64,000 nucleotides of DNA from Dolichospermum sp. DET69 (GCA_017355425.1 CP070233.1:2149501-2213500), one strand, 5' to 3'; positions 46,364-56,992 are shown, counted from the stretch's first letter. Notes: a model not told the origin generated them from the sequence alone. Numbers and translations are program-made.

Positions 46364-47251
46364 TTACTTACTATCTGGAAAAGATTCTGATCCACCATTA
46401 ATTGTCGTCACTGGGATAACTAATCCTTCCTTAGCCATAATTGCCCCGGGAAAACTCGCATAGGCATTGTCACCCACACGATCTAAATAATCATCATTGT
46501 GGGCTGGATCATGATGGTAAATTGCTAAGGTTTTCACATTGGCAGCTTTAGCAATTTTTATAGCTTCTTGCCATGTGGAATGTCCCCAACCAATTTTCGA
46601 TGATTTGGGGTTGCTGTATTCTTCATCAGAATATGTAGAATCATAAATTAGTACGTCAGCATTGCGAGCTAACCACAATACATTTTCATCTAAATGATCA
46701 GCATAATGTTCTGTATCAGTGATATAGACAGCAGCACCACCTTGCCAATTAACTCGATATCCTACTGCTTCACCGGGATGATTTAAAGGAGCCGTTTCGA
46801 CGATGATGTCATCAATATAGATCGGCTGTCCTGGTTGTACATTGTGAAAAGTCAAGTTGGACTGCATAATCTGTAAAGGTACAGGGAAGTTAGGATGCAG
46901 CATTTGGTCATTTAACCGCTGTTCTATGGTTGAACCGTCTGGGGCGATCGCTCCATAAATGTCAAATTTATTACCATTGATAAAGGCTGGGGTAAAAAAG
47001 GGAAATCCTTGAATATGATCCCAGTGGGAATGGGTAAAGAATAAATGACCCTCTACTGGCATTTGTGACAATAGGGATTTTCCTAAAACGTGTAATCCTG
47101 TACCAGCATCAAAAATTAGTCTTTTACCGCCTACTTGCATGGAGACACAAGGAGTATTACCTCCGTAGCGGACAGTATCTAACCCCGGACTGGGGATACT
47201 GCCCCTAACGCCCCAAAATTGCACATTAAATTGGTTCTCTATCCTAGACAT
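46364..47251 (-). CDS. MBL-fold metallo-hydrolase
   Basis: 295 residues. Starts FWGVRGSIPSPG with GGNTPCV, has the metal motif THSHWDHIQG at 73-82, a later Asp in YITDTEHYADH, and AIYHHDPAHNDD near the end. This subtype resembles phosphodiesterase-like MBL proteins often fused to response regulators; here it is stand-alone. A nuclease or phosphodiesterase role is possible; the substrate is unknown. Confidence 0.85.
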   Translation of the reverse strand: MSRIENQFNVQFWGVRGSIPSPGLDTVRYGGNTPCVSMQVGGKRLIFDAGTGLHVLGKSLLSQMPVEGHLFFTHSHWDHIQGFPFFTPAFINGNKFDIYGAIAPDGSTIEQRLNDQMLHPNFPVPLQIMQSNLTFHNVQPGQPIYIDDIIVETAPLNHPGEAVGYRVNWQGGAAVYITDTEHYADHLDENVLWLARNADVLIYDSTYSDEEYSNPKSSKIGWGHSTWQEAIKIAKAANVKTLAIYHHDPAHNDDYLDRVGDNAYASFPGAIMAKEGLVIPVTTINGGSESFPDSK

Positions 47252-47482
47252 GGGTATTGTTGGCTGGCTGGACTGAGCAAAAGAGGAATGAGTGCGATTC
47301 GTTGTGAGTGAATCACTCTCAGCAGAGTTTAGTTAGAATCAGTAATCAGGAATTATTATATAGTTGTTTTTTCATCAATCCTCTTGTACATAGGTTACTA
47401 CACTTACTTAAGTAATAGCTAGTAAAAATCCAGTAAAGTTACTGAAAATAATTCTTTCTAGCTTAAAAAAATCTCCCTAAAC

Positions 47483-48280
47483 CTACGGGAATTTCAATTC
47501 CCATGTAGATAGCTGATTAAGTCCATGACCATAAGTCAGATTATATTGCAACGGAGTAATACTGATATATTTCTTCTGAATAGCATGAACATCAAGGGGA
47601 ATATGATTTGGTAAATTTAACTCCATTGGTGGTTCTACATCCTCGATGACCTCTCCAGTTAACCAGTAATAAGTTTTACCTCTGGGATCAGTTCGCTTAT
47701 TAAAAACATCCACGTAGCGTCTCACTCCTTGTCTGGTGAAACTGACACCAGCAATTTCTTCCTCAGATAGGGGAGGAATATTGACGTTAAGTAACATTGA
47801 CTCTGGCAGCGGTTGGGCGGCAATTTTAGCAACTAGGACTTGGGCAAATTTAGCTGCTGGTTGAAAGTCCTTGTGAGTATGACTGGTTAAACTAAAAGCA
47901 ATACTGGGAATACCTTCGATCAAACCCTCCATTGCGGCCGAAACAGTTCCAGAATAAAGGATTTCTGTTCCCAAATTTGCGCCTTGGTTAATGCCAGATA
48001 GCACTAAATCCGGTGGAGAATCTAATAAAGCCCATAATGCTAATTTTACACAATCTGAAGGCGTACCATCACAAGCCCAAGCTTTAATATCAGGATGAAA
48101 AATAGATTCGACTATTTCAGCGCGAATAGGTTGCAGTAAGGTTAATCCATGTCCAGTTGCCGATCTCTCTCGATCTGGACAAACTACTGTTACTTCATGA
48201 CCCGCTGCGGCTAGGGTGTTAGCTAAGGCACGAATACCCGGAGCAGAAATTCCATCATCGTTACTAATTAGTAATTTCAT
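47483..48280 (-). CDS. surE: 5'/3'-nucleotidase SurE
   Basis: 265 residues. The active-site NDDG (7-10) begins [30 protein letters not shown] and the [24 protein letters not shown] motif complete the metal and phosphate site. SurE dephosphorylates nucleoside monophosphates and short polyphosphates. It is transcribed divergently from pheS across a 178-bp gap filled with heptameric repeats. Confidence 0.95.
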   Translation of the reverse strand: MKLLISNDDGISAPGIRALANTLAAAGHEVTVVCPDRERSATGHGLTLLQPIRAEIVESIFHPDIKAWACDGTPSDCVKLALWALLDSPPDLVLSGINQGANLGTEILYSGTVSAAMEGLIEGIPSIAFSLTSHTHKDFQPAAKFAQVLVAKIAAQPLPESMLLNVNIPPLSEEEIAGVSFTRQGVRRYVDVFNKRTDPRGKTYYWLTGEVIEDVEPPMELNLPNHIPLDVHAIQKKYISITPLQYNLTYGHGLNQLSTWELKFP

Positions 48281-48390
48281 ATTTTATTATTCATTAGTCA
48301 TTGGTTATTAGTCATTAGTTTAGAGTCAGTTGTCAGTGTCTGTTGTCACACTAACAAAAAATAAATGTAACTTCCTGTCACTAATTCCTC

Positions 48391-48462
48391 TATTCCCTGT
48401 TCCCTGTTCCCTGTTCCCTGCTATAGACTAATGACTAATGACTAATCACCAATGACTAATGA
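48391..48462. repeat. Heptamer repeats running into the pheS start
   Basis: TTCCCTG units (about 48394-48421) are followed by TGACTAA-type units (about 48426-48466) that include the pheS ATG at 48459. An overlapping ATG at 48452 opens a four-codon ORF (ATG ACT AAT GAC TAA). Confidence 0.85.
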
Positions 48463-49451
48463 CTAACAATTTAGAGGATCAACTTTTAGCATTACGCCAA
48501 GAAGGAGAAACAGCGATCGCATCTGCTGATACCTTGGAACGCCTAGAAGAACTACGAGTTAACTATTTAGGTAAAAAAGGGCAATTGGGGGCGCTATTGC
48601 GAAGTATGGGGCAAATGAGTGCAGAGGAACGGCCTAAGATTGGGGCGATCGCTAACACTGTCAAAGAAGCCATCCAAAACAGCCTTGACCAGCAACGGAC
48701 AACCTTGGAGTCTGCTCAAATTCAGGCACAGCTAGAGGCGGAAACAATAGATGTCACTATGCCCGGTATTTACCGTCCCCAAGGTCGGATTCATCCTCTC
48801 AATGGCATTATTGACCAAACCTTAGATATCTTTGTCGGTATGGGTTACACCGTTGCCCAAGGTACAGAAATGGAAACAGATTACTACAATTTCGAGGCTC
48901 TTAACACTCCTCCAGATCATCCAGCCCGTGATATGCAGGATACCTTCTATTTACCAGATGGTAACTTACTGCGGACTCATACTTCCTCGGTGCAAATTCG
49001 CTATATGGAAAAGGAAGAACCACCTATTCGAGTTGTTGCCCCAGGTCGAGTATATCGCAGAGATGATGTAGACGCGACGCACTCCGCAGTTTTCCATCAA
49101 ATTGAACTTTTAGCAATAGATGAAGGACTAACTTTTACAGACTTAAAAGGAACTGTGAAAGTATTTTTACAATCAATATTTGGCGATTTACCAATTCGCT
49201 TTCGTGCCAGTTATTTTCCCTTTACCGAACCTTCAGCCGAAGTAGATTTACAGTGGAAAGGGCGGTGGTTAGAAGTCATGGGTTGCGGTATGGTTGACCC
49301 GAATGTTTTGAAATCTGTGGGTTATGATCCAGAAGTTTATAGCGGTTTTGCTGCTGGTTTTGGTGTAGAACGGTTTGCAATGGTATTACATCAAATTGAT
49401 GATATTCGTCGTTTGTATAATAGTGATTTACGCTTTTTACAACAGTTTTAA
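48459..49451 (+). CDS. pheS: Phenylalanyl-tRNA synthetase alpha subunit
   Basis: 330 residues, normal for the subunit. An N-terminal coiled coil ([18 protein letters not shown]) precedes the class II catalytic core: motif 2 region [23 protein letters not shown] and motif 3 [12 protein letters not shown] ... [14 protein letters not shown]. It charges tRNA-Phe with PheT, which is not adjacent. The first codons are formed by the last unit of a heptamer repeat. Confidence 0.95.
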   Translation: MTNNLEDQLLALRQEGETAIASADTLERLEELRVNYLGKKGQLGALLRSMGQMSAEERPKIGAIANTVKEAIQNSLDQQRTTLESAQIQAQLEAETIDVTMPGIYRPQGRIHPLNGIIDQTLDIFVGMGYTVAQGTEMETDYYNFEALNTPPDHPARDMQDTFYLPDGNLLRTHTSSVQIRYMEKEEPPIRVVAPGRVYRRDDVDATHSAVFHQIELLAIDEGLTFTDLKGTVKVFLQSIFGDLPIRFRASYFPFTEPSAEVDLQWKGRWLEVMGCGMVDPNVLKSVGYDPEVYSGFAAGFGVERFAMVLHQIDDIRRLYNSDLRFLQQF

Positions 49452-49504
49452 CGGAGGGGCGGAGTTTCCCCGCCCTTGATAAAGCTTCCTGTTCCCTGCC
49501 ATAA

Positions 49505-50068
49505 TCATGAACCAAAACTCAACCAACCAAAAATTTCCTTAACTGTCAATTCTAAATTAATACCTTCCAAAATTGGTAATTTATCATCACCTTCATATAT
49601 TTCTATTTTTTGTCCAGGAAATACAGTTAATACACTTTCTTCCTCTGGATTTAGTAACCAACCTAATTCAGTTCCATTTCGGGAACAATGCAATAATTTA
49701 GTTAATACTTTTTTCTGTTGTTGTTCAGGAGAAAGAATTTCTATTACCCAGTCGGGATGAATTTCAAACCGGTTAGCAATTCTCCCAGACTCAGTTTTAG
49801 GAATTCTCTCCCACCGGAACACCGCAATATCAGGAACAATGGTGCTACCACCAAAAGTACAACGTAGTTCTGAGAAAGCTATGGCAATTTTTTGACTTCT
49901 GGTTAGTCCATTGACAACTTCAATAAAAGTAGTCTGAATTAAGCTGTGTTCACCTTGTGGCATAGGTTTTTGCAGGATTTCCCCGTTAATAAATTCTGAT
50001 GCTGGCTTTGTTTCTGGTAACTTGACAAAATCTTCTAGTGTAATCTGGCGTTTAATGGCTATAGTCAT
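49505..50068 (-). CDS. Uma2-family (DUF820) putative endonuclease
   Basis: 187 residues. ITLEDFVKLPETKPASEFINGEILQKPMPQGEHS, VPDIAVFRWERIP and DWVIEILSPEQQQKKVLTKLLHC show the PD-(D/E)XK-like core. The start codon follows directly on the 3' end of a HEARO-like RNA, so the ATGAC at the start doubles as the element's 3' flank, and no Shine-Dalgarno beyond GAGG within the RNA is seen. Function unproven for the family. Confidence 0.85.
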   Translation of the reverse strand: MTIAIKRQITLEDFVKLPETKPASEFINGEILQKPMPQGEHSLIQTTFIEVVNGLTRSQKIAIAFSELRCTFGGSTIVPDIAVFRWERIPKTESGRIANRFEIHPDWVIEILSPEQQQKKVLTKLLHCSRNGTELGWLLNPEEESVLTVFPGQKIEIYEGDDKLPILEGINLELTVKEIFGWLSFGS

Positions 50069-50462
50069 AAGACCTCGCGGTATGCGGGAAACTCAGTCCC
50101 TTTAGGGCTGAGAGGGAAGCGACACGGGCGGTTTTAACCGCATTGAATCTTTTTTCATTACCGCCTTGGAGTTGGGAAATTCGGGGTACTGTTGTGATGT
50201 ACTTTCAACGGGACAATTACCGATTCAAATTTCTCAACTCTGTACGCATAATGTGTTGCACGCGATGTGCCTCCCTTTCGGGGTGATGTTAGCTTCGACC
50301 TGTTATAAGAGCTTGTTAGGCTTGCAACACTGTTCCAGTGACCTTACAACTGTTTAATCACAAGCGACAGAGCAGGGAACTAGCTACGCATTCCGGGGTG
50401 TCGTGACTCAAATAACGGCTACCCTGAGACTATGCTCAGGGTGGTCTGGTCAGTACAGCTTG
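50069..50462 (-). ncRNA. HEARO-like (IscB omega-RNA-type) element, copy 3
   Basis: Read on the minus strand it starts with an ACCCTGAG/CTCAGGGT hairpin (50421-50442) after a possible 20-nt guide (50443-50462), and ends with GCCCGTGTCGCTT, a CTCAGCCCTAAAGGGACTGAG-type hairpin and CCGCATACCGCGAGGTCTT directly before ATGAC. Insertion just 5' of ATGA is a known property of HEARO elements. It shares the 3' motif with the copies at 19.5 and 44.3 kb. No iscB follows; a Uma2 gene does. Confidence 0.65.
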
Positions 50463-50477
50463 TTTGATTTCTCTTGC

Positions 50478-50512
50478 AAGCTCAGTCCCTTTAGGGCTGG
50501 GTTACTGACAAT
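50478..50512 (-). repeat. 3'-end fragment of a fourth HEARO-like element
   Basis: On the minus strand CAGCCCTAAAGGGACTGAGC followed by TTGCAAGAG repeats the 3' hairpin of copy 3 with small differences. It lies about 15 bp upstream of that copy's predicted guide, as if two elements had inserted in tandem. Confidence 0.5.
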
Positions 50513-50622
50513 TGGTAACTAGAAAGCATAGTTATATTATTAACGATAATGTTTAAAATTAGTTTTCAGGAAATATCTGTAAAATCAAGTACATTGGGTA
50601 TGTAATTACTACCTAAAAAAAC

Positions 50623-50799
50623 GTGAATAAATTATTTATCAGTATTGGAATGTTTTTCGGTTCTACTATTGGTAGCTACATTCCGCTTTTATGGGGTGGG
50701 AGTTTGTTCTCATTTACCTCAATTCTATTTAGTGTGATTGGGGGATTTTTGGGAATATGGCTAGGTTATCGCACTTCCAAATATTTGGGGTTTATGTAA
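50623..50799 (+). CDS. Small two-span membrane protein
   Basis: 58 residues with a GTG start: MNKLFISIGMFFGSTIGSYI, then PLLWGGSLFSFTSILFSVIGGFLGIWLGY. Two Gly-rich hydrophobic helices separated by a short WGG loop suggest a small inner-membrane protein. Such Gly-rich two-helix proteins are widespread and mostly uncharacterised. A terminator follows 33 bp after the stop. Confidence 0.55.
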   Translation: MNKLFISIGMFFGSTIGSYIPLLWGGSLFSFTSILFSVIGGFLGIWLGYRTSKYLGFM

Positions 50800-50832
50800 T
50801 TTGCTAGAATTATTCACCGTTAATTAAGTAGA

Positions 50833-50860
50833 GGTTTAGCAATGCTAAACCCTTTATTTT
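50833..50860. terminator. Bidirectional terminator
   Basis: GGTTTAGC and GCTAAACC pair around an AAT loop; CTTTATTTT follows on the plus strand. It separates the small membrane protein gene from the convergent YiaA-like gene. Confidence 0.75.
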
Positions 50861-50877
50861 CCCCATTTTTAAACTGC

Positions 50878-51159
50878 TTATTTTAAACTCAGATCATGTT
50901 GAGAAAGTAACTTCTCAACCTTTGCTTCTTCAATGCGGGAAGTTAACTTTTTGCTTTCATAAGCATCTCTAGTAGTTTTTGCCAAAGTAAAAGTAGAACC
51001 AACAGAAAAAGCTAAACCCATGCCCATAAATCCTTTGATCCAGTTATCTGCGGGTAAATTAACAATACCAAAAGTAGTTAGAGAAATAGATAAAACAAAA
51101 GATGCCCATGTTTGTAAAACCCAAGCTGGATTCTCTTTTTGTTGATTAACTGTTGACAT
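50878..51159 (-). CDS. YiaA/YiaB-like inner-membrane protein
   Basis: 93 residues with two membrane helices (about 15-36 and 42-64): AWVLQTWASFVLSISLTTFGIVNLP, then DNWIKGFMGMGLAFSVGSTFTLAKTTRD. This is the YiaAB two-helix domain. The C-terminus is a charged helix. Function unknown. Convergent with the small membrane protein gene upstream. Confidence 0.85.
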   Translation of the reverse strand: MSTVNQQKENPAWVLQTWASFVLSISLTTFGIVNLPADNWIKGFMGMGLAFSVGSTFTLAKTTRDAYESKKLTSRIEEAKVEKLLSQHDLSLK

Positions 51160-51377
51160 ATTATCTACTGTTTAATTAATTACTTACTTGCTAACATAAC
51201 GATTGTATCATAACGATTGTATGTATTGGTGAAAAAAGTAGTGAGAGTAACTTACCAGTTAAATAACTGTACTCAATTAAAATCACTCAAAAGGCATAAA
51301 ATAAAGCAGTTATGGATACAAGATTTGTACCAGTTTTGCAAGTGGCACAAACTTGTAGAGACAACCGCAGTTTTTAT

Positions 51378-53165
51378 TTAACTTCGCTGCCAAATTTTAA
51401 TTGTTTTATCCAAACTTCCACTAACTAACATTTCCCCAGAAGCAGTAAAGGATAAAGCTGTAACTGTATTTGCATGACCTGTAAATGTCCCTAATAATTC
51501 CCCAGATCCTAAATGCCACAATTTGATAGTTTTATCAGCACTACCACTAGCAATAATTTGTTCATCAGGACTTAAAGCAACTGCATTGACACTATCTCGA
51601 TGTCCTTTGAGAGTGTGAACTAATTCCCCAGTGGCTAAATTCCAAACTCGAATAGTTTGATCTTGACTACCACTGACTAAAAATTTAGCATCAGCACTCA
51701 TAGCTAAGGAATTGACAATATGGGAATGACCCATTAGGGTGTATATGGGTTGTATATCTGGCAGATTTTTCTGATTTCCTGTAGCGGATGTTTCCCAAAC
51801 TTTGATTTTCCGATAGCTACCTGTAATCAAAATTTTCCCATCTTGACTTAACACCATTGAATGGGCTGCGGTATCATCTAAAGATAGGGTATTTTCCACT
51901 TGGCGATCGCGCAAATTCCAAAATAAAATCTTGCGATCATGACCACCAGTTGCTAACATATTACCATCGGGTGTAAACGCCACACAACGTACATCTCCAT
52001 GATGTTTGTGGAGAATATCAATTAAATCTAACGCCCCCGTATGCCAAATTTTAACTGTGGAATCTGCACCTACACTCACTAATGTTTGTCCGTCGGTACT
52101 AAAAGCTAAGGAATTAACTTCATTAACTAAGCCAGAATGAATCCAAGGATATTCCGATAATGTCTCGATTAATTCACCTTTGGCTAAATCCCATAATTTT
52201 GTTTCTCCCCTACTACCACTCGCTAAAATGGGAATAGTTTTAACATTTTTACAGTCGGCATCTTTAACTTCTAAAGTTTTGATAGCATAGGCTAAACAAT
52301 TAATACCTCTGGTATGTCCTTTTAATGTTTGCCAGCATTCCCAATCACCAACAATTTTCTTTTGGGGATGATCTGATGGTAAGGTTTGAATTGTTTCTAC
52401 CATCATTTTCTCATCAGTTATTGGCACATCATCTTGTTTACCACTCAGAGATTGTAAATACCAATTTAATCCCCCTGCATACAATAAACTACTGGGAGTT
52501 AGATATATCTTTGATTCTGGAAAATCCAGTTGATTTGTGGGTAAAAAACCAGTAATCACGGTTTGTTTGTGGTATCCTAGTTCGTTATTTCCGGGATAAA
52601 ACAAACAAAGAAAAATTAATACTTGATGTCTATTGATATCTTGTTGACTAACAGACCAACGGATTTTATCTTTTTTGATGCCGTTAAAACTTTCTCCATC
52701 TGCTACGTGAACTTGAATACTGATCTTTGGGTTATTAGTCAATAAATAAGTAAATTTACTTTCACCACGTAAATTTCCCTCATCATCCAAAACCATATTT
52801 TCTAAAGTGTCTTGTGGCACTTTTCTGACTAATTTTCCCAACCGTTCCATAATCATCCAATCTACAATTTGTTCACGGACAAAATAATCTTCGGCTTGAC
52901 GTTGAAAATAAGTAGGAAAGGGAATGATCCAATCAGGATATTCAGGGTATTCAGGTGGTATCGGTGGCGGATTTTTAGCGAGAATTTCGGCTTGTTGACG
53001 AGAACATTCGAGAATTTTCGTGAATGAATCCCCCGCAAATGCCATCACTTCACTGTGATAACCTTTAACTCGACTTTCTAAAAGAGAAAGATCCGCAGTT
53101 TTGGGTTTTTTCACCCGGTTTAAGAAGTCAGTTTGTTGCGCTTTTAGTAAACTAATCCAATTCAT
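51378..53165 (-). CDS. WD40-repeat protein with a cyanobacterial N-terminal domain
   Basis: About 595 residues from the ATG at 53165 (MNWISLLKAQQTDFLNR). Residues 1-270 form a non-repeat domain with a Pro/Tyr-rich stretch (NPPPIPPEYPEYPDW) that I cannot assign. From about 275 to the end a seven-bladed propeller follows, with GH ... WD-type repeats such as TLKGHTRGINCLAYA, LVSGSQDQTIRVWNLATGEL and IIASGSADKTIKLWHLGSGEL. The last blades are the most regular. Probably a scaffold for protein complexes; partner unknown. Confidence 0.85.
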   Translation of the reverse strand: MNWISLLKAQQTDFLNRVKKPKTADLSLLESRVKGYHSEVMAFAGDSFTKILECSRQQAEILAKNPPPIPPEYPEYPDWIIPFPTYFQRQAEDYFVREQIVDWMIMERLGKLVRKVPQDTLENMVLDDEGNLRGESKFTYLLTNNPKISIQVHVADGESFNGIKKDKIRWSVSQQDINRHQVLIFLCLFYPGNNELGYHKQTVITGFLPTNQLDFPESKIYLTPSSLLYAGGLNWYLQSLSGKQDDVPITDEKMMVETIQTLPSDHPQKKIVGDWECWQTLKGHTRGINCLAYAIKTLEVKDADCKNVKTIPILASGSRGETKLWDLAKGELIETLSEYPWIHSGLVNEVNSLAFSTDGQTLVSVGADSTVKIWHTGALDLIDILHKHHGDVRCVAFTPDGNMLATGGHDRKILFWNLRDRQVENTLSLDDTAAHSMVLSQDGKILITGSYRKIKVWETSATGNQKNLPDIQPIYTLMGHSHIVNSLAMSADAKFLVSGSQDQTIRVWNLATGELVHTLKGHRDSVNAVALSPDEQIIASGSADKTIKLWHLGSGELLGTFTGHANTVTALSFTASGEMLVSGSLDKTIKIWQRS

Positions 53166-53198
53166 CTGCATGATAGTGGCACACCATTGCATACCCAA

Positions 53199-54175
53199 GA
53201 TAACTTATCCTAATGCAATAATTACTCAATTTATAACTTCAGCAAAAATTCAGTAATCATTACAGTCTCATAGAATACAAAAACTAGCGAAATTTAATGG
53301 TAAACATCAACCCCTACAGTGATTAAGCACAGCTTAATTTTATATAGTAGGTAATAGAGATTTCGATGATTTCCCTAAATTCTAACTAACCTAACCCATG
53401 ATTTACTGTTTCTCTAGAAACACTTCTGGGTAGAAAAATGAAAGATGTATCCTACTTTGCACACTTCCCAGATATCAAATTCATAGAGGGGGTTATTGAA
53501 CGGAGTTGAAAGATGACCACTGAGTTTATATTCACTCATTGGTGTCAACTTAAGCTCAAATCCTTGTCCCCTCATACTACTATGTATACACAAGTGATTG
53601 AATCGCCCCCTAACCCCCAAAATTGGGAGATTTAGGGGGCGAAATAGGCCGAAACGAAGACAGGTAGGATTTGTGTGTACACCGTAAGCCCCCTCATGAG
53701 GGCTGACAGGTGTAGGTTTTTAATATTCTCTGTAAAGGCAAGACCAACTGATGACAAGGAAGGAAAGTAGACAAGGAGGATTTTATCCACAAAATACTCA
53801 ATTCATGGGTTGTTTTGTTACTAATTATACATTCATTTGTCCGGTTTTCCTCCCTTGTCACCTTGTCCACCTTGTCCACCAAGTCTTGTCCTCAAGACAA
53901 TGTAAAAAACCTACACTTGTCAGCCTTATGAGGGGAGGGAAAGCACGTAGGGTGCGTTAGTGCCAGCGTAACGCACCGTTAATCTTGGATTTTTCAAAAT
54001 TCAAATACTATTGGTACATAACTTCTTATTGATATTTTCAGCATAACTTTATTAAAACAATAAATACTATTATCTAGGGCTTGACTATTATAAAAATAGT
54101 TGTTTTCGTTTATGGGAGGCATCAATATTTGTCATCCACAAAACTTGAATTTCATCTTGAATCAATTTTAAAGTT
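53199..54175. other. 977-bp intergenic region with hairpins and a MITE
   Basis: No supportable gene. It holds a TCGCCCCCTAA/TTAGGGGGCGA hairpin (53603-53642), a MITE with long inverted ends (53690-53935), and AT-rich sequence upstream of the PIG-L gene. Confidence 0.7.
53690..53935. mobile_element. 246-bp MITE-like element with long inverted ends
   Basis: CCCTCATGAGGGCTGACAGG at the left continues TGTAGGTTTTTA; the right end is the near-perfect complement (TAAAAAACCTACACTTGTCA then GCCTTATGAGGGG). The inverted repeats are about 33 bp. A second, inner pair is built from GACAAGG and CCTTGTC motifs. The open frames inside are by-products of this symmetry. Confidence 0.7.
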
Positions 54176-54958
54176 ATGAATCATAAAAAAGCACTAATAT
54201 CCTTAGAAAAAATAATTCCTAATAAATTGCTAAATCAGATACAATATATTCATTGTAGTTTAGTTTCATGGTGGATTTTGCATTGGGGAAGTCAACCTTT
54301 AGAATTTTCAGAAAAATCAGCAATGGTTTTTTCTCCTCATCAAGATGATGAAACCTTTGGTTGTGGAGGGATGATTGCAAGTAAAAGAGAACAAGGAATA
54401 GAAGTAGGTATAACTTTTTTAACTGATGGTAGAGGTTCTCATGGGTCAGATCCACATATTCAAAATCAAGTTATCCATATTCGTCAACAAGAATCTTTGA
54501 TAGCTTTAGATATTTTGGGTGTAAACACTTCAGATATTCATTTTTTAAATCATCAAGATGGCAGTTTAACTTCCTTGAATATAGAAAAAAAGCAACAGAT
54601 AATTACGCAAATTTCCGAATTGCTTCAGTTTTATCAACCGGGAGAAGTTTATGTTCCTCACCGCAAAGATTGTCATCAAGATCATGAAGCTACCTATAAC
54701 TTAGTCAGAGAGGCAATTAGCCAATCTAAAATTACTACAGAACTACTTCAATATCCTATTTGGGTATTTTGGCGATCGCCATTATTTATTCTTTTGAAGT
54801 TACAAGATATTGCAGCGGCTTATCGCTTATCAGTGACATCAGTAAAGGATAAAAAAGCAAGAGCTATTGCTGCATATCCTTCCCAACTGCAAATGTTACC
54901 TCATGGATTTATTAACCGATTTTTAAATTCAGAAGAAATATTTTTTAAATCCGAGTAA
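54176..54958 (+). CDS. PIG-L/LmbE-family deacetylase
   Basis: 260 residues. The zinc motif PHQDDE is at 54-59 (VFSPHQDDETFGCGG), with PHRKDCHQDHEAT near 160 supplying the third ligand. Members remove N-acetyl groups from sugars or small molecules. It is followed after 60 bp by a glycosyltransferase on the same strand, so it probably acts on a glycan precursor in the polysaccharide cluster. Confidence 0.88.
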   Translation: MNHKKALISLEKIIPNKLLNQIQYIHCSLVSWWILHWGSQPLEFSEKSAMVFSPHQDDETFGCGGMIASKREQGIEVGITFLTDGRGSHGSDPHIQNQVIHIRQQESLIALDILGVNTSDIHFLNHQDGSLTSLNIEKKQQIITQISELLQFYQPGEVYVPHRKDCHQDHEATYNLVREAISQSKITTELLQYPIWVFWRSPLFILLKLQDIAAAYRLSVTSVKDKKARAIAAYPSQLQMLPHGFINRFLNSEEIFFKSE

Positions 54959-55018
54959 AGTTTTTGGGGATAGGCATCTGAAAATTAGCTATAAATAATT
55001 ACGGTAGGGGAAATTTAA

Positions 55019-56128
55019 ATGCGGATTCTACATATTACTAATCATGTTCAAAAAATCGGCAATGGCATTGTCAACGTAGCAGTAGATTTAGCTTGTTTAC
55101 AAGCAAAAAGTGGTCTTGATGTTGCTGTAGCTTCTGCTGGTGGAGAATATGAAAAATTATTAACAGATCATGGTATTGAGCATTTTTATCTCAATCAATG
55201 CCGCACGCCATTAAATCTTATTAAAGCTGTTGGGCATTATCGCCGGATAATTAAAGAATTTCAGCCAGATATTGTTCATGTCCACATGATGACAGGAGCA
55301 ATTTTAGCCGGTATTTGGCGAAAAAATCGAGAATATCATTTAGTTTCTACTGTCCATAATGAATTTCAGCATAGTGCTATATTAATGGGATTAGCTGATC
55401 AGGTAATTGCAGTCAGTAAAGCAGTAGCTAATTCCATGATTCAACGGGGTATTCCATCTCAAAAGTTGCGAGTAGTGAGCAACGGGACTTTAGGAAGTCC
55501 TCGACATAAAAAACTGCAAGATTATCAACCAGTAGCAATGCAACATCCATCTATAACTACTGTGGCTGGGATGTATACTCGTAAAGGTATTTATGAATTA
55601 ATTGAGGCCTTTAAAATAGTTTCTATAGACTTTCCGCAAGCACATTTATATTTAGTAGGAGATGGACCAGATCGGCCGATGTTCGAGGCTATGGTGCAAA
55701 ATACAGGTTTGAGCAATCGCATTCATTTTGAAGGATTTCAGGCAGAACCGCAATGCTATATGTTAGCAACGGATATCTTTGTTCTAGCTTCCCATTGCGA
55801 ATCTTTTGGCTTAGTGCTGACAGAAGCGCGGGAAGCTGGTTGTGCGATCATAGCTAGTGATGTTGATGGTATTCCGGAAACTTTAGATTATAGTCAAGCG
55901 GGAATTTTAGTACCACCCAAAGATATTTCCACTTTAGCTAAGACTTTGACACAGTTACTGAGCGATCGCCAACTTTTAGATCAATGGAAAGTCCGCGCTC
56001 AACAAAATCTAGAAAGATTTAGTGCCGCACGAGTGCATGAAGAAACACTAACTATATACCGTGAATTAATCAGAAAAGACAATATCATCAGAGTTATAGA
56101 AACCAGAGAATTAGCTAATCTTAATTAA
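55019..56128 (+). CDS. Family 4 glycosyltransferase
   Basis: 369 residues, GT-B fold. N-terminal [22 protein letters not shown]-terminal donor site [31 protein letters not shown], and [21 protein letters not shown] with the EX7E motif. It likely transfers a sugar to a lipid-linked oligosaccharide in the cluster. The last 18 bp overlap the 3' end of the opposite-strand aspartoacylase gene. Confidence 0.9.
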   Translation: MRILHITNHVQKIGNGIVNVAVDLACLQAKSGLDVAVASAGGEYEKLLTDHGIEHFYLNQCRTPLNLIKAVGHYRRIIKEFQPDIVHVHMMTGAILAGIWRKNREYHLVSTVHNEFQHSAILMGLADQVIAVSKAVANSMIQRGIPSQKLRVVSNGTLGSPRHKKLQDYQPVAMQHPSITTVAGMYTRKGIYELIEAFKIVSIDFPQAHLYLVGDGPDRPMFEAMVQNTGLSNRIHFEGFQAEPQCYMLATDIFVLASHCESFGLVLTEAREAGCAIIASDVDGIPETLDYSQAGILVPPKDISTLAKTLTQLLSDRQLLDQWKVRAQQNLERFSAARVHEETLTIYRELIRKDNIIRVIETRELANLN

Positions 56129-56992
56129 TTCTTTTTCGCTAATGTGCATGGCAATTCCTTTCTCATAATAGGCAGCTTCATTAATGAAAATGGGATAAAC
56201 AGTGGAATTGCCTTGATACAAAATTTCCTCTCCATTAAAAGTGAGAAATATAGGATCACCAGGATGCAAGGGTTCATAATCTCTGAACTGAAGTTGGGGG
56301 TGAATCATAGCCTGAATTTCTCCGACTTCATTTCTAGGATAATCAATAACACCAATTGATTTATAAACTGTCAGCAAATCATTTTTCGGCAAGTTTTTTC
56401 CTTGATTATAGTCTTCAAAATAATCTAAAACACTATAAATAAGTTGCTCAGTTTGTTGAAACAATTCAGCATTTAAAATTCCCTGGGGTACAGCACCAAC
56501 TTCAATAGCAAAACCCAAATCACATAAAGAACGCAGAAAACCACTGCCTTTGGGTTGTTCATGAATATAAACTTTTACCAAAGGATTCATTGCACTCAAA
56601 TCAGCCGCTAAGTTAAGTAATAAAGGATGCCAATTTCCCAGAATAATACATAATCCCATATTGGCAGTAGTAGTATGTAAATCAATAATTGTATCTACAT
56701 TTTGTTGGTTTTGTGGTTGTAATATTTGTTGAATTTCTCGCGCTCTTAATTCCTCATAACTTGAGGTTTTTGCATCTGATAATTTATTATTATTAAAACA
56801 CCGATTTAGGTCTACATCAATATATCTTGTCCGTGCAGTAATAGCTTTAGGATTGCCAAGTAATGATAAAGTTTCAAAACTGGTTCTATGAATTAAATGG
56901 GGATATTGCTGAAACTTTTTAACTAAATAAACTCCCGTTAACTCATTACCGTGATTTCCGCCGACAATTGCCACCCGATGAATTTGATTCAT
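56111..56992 (-). CDS. Aspartoacylase-like M14 amidohydrolase
   Basis: 293 residues from the ATG at 56992, which follows a GAGG site. Zinc-binding [34 protein letters not shown] and the catalytic-Glu region [14 protein letters not shown] are all present, as in ASPA. It deacetylates N-acetyl-amino acids; the substrate in cyanobacteria is unproven. Convergent with the GT4 gene and overlapping it by 18 bp. It interrupts the polysaccharide cluster functionally. Confidence 0.88.
   Translation of the reverse strand: MNQIHRVAIVGGNHGNELTGVYLVKKFQQYPHLIHRTSFETLSLLGNPKAITARTRYIDVDLNRCFNNNKLSDAKTSSYEELRAREIQQILQPQNQQNVDTIIDLHTTTANMGLCIILGNWHPLLLNLAADLSAMNPLVKVYIHEQPKGSGFLRSLCDLGFAIEVGAVPQGILNAELFQQTEQLIYSVLDYFEDYNQGKNLPKNDLLTVYKSIGVIDYPRNEVGEIQAMIHPQLQFRDYEPLHPGDPIFLTFNGEEILYQGNSTVYPIFINEAAYYEKGIAMHISEKELIKIS

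Noticed and set aside
50166-50357. Plus-strand ORF of 63 codons
   Set aside because: It lies wholly inside the HEARO-like RNA, antisense to it, and is Cys/Leu-rich without family resemblance.
53694-53960. Overlapping ORFs on both strands around 53.7-53.96 kb
   Set aside because: They arise from the inverted-repeat structure of the 246-bp MITE.
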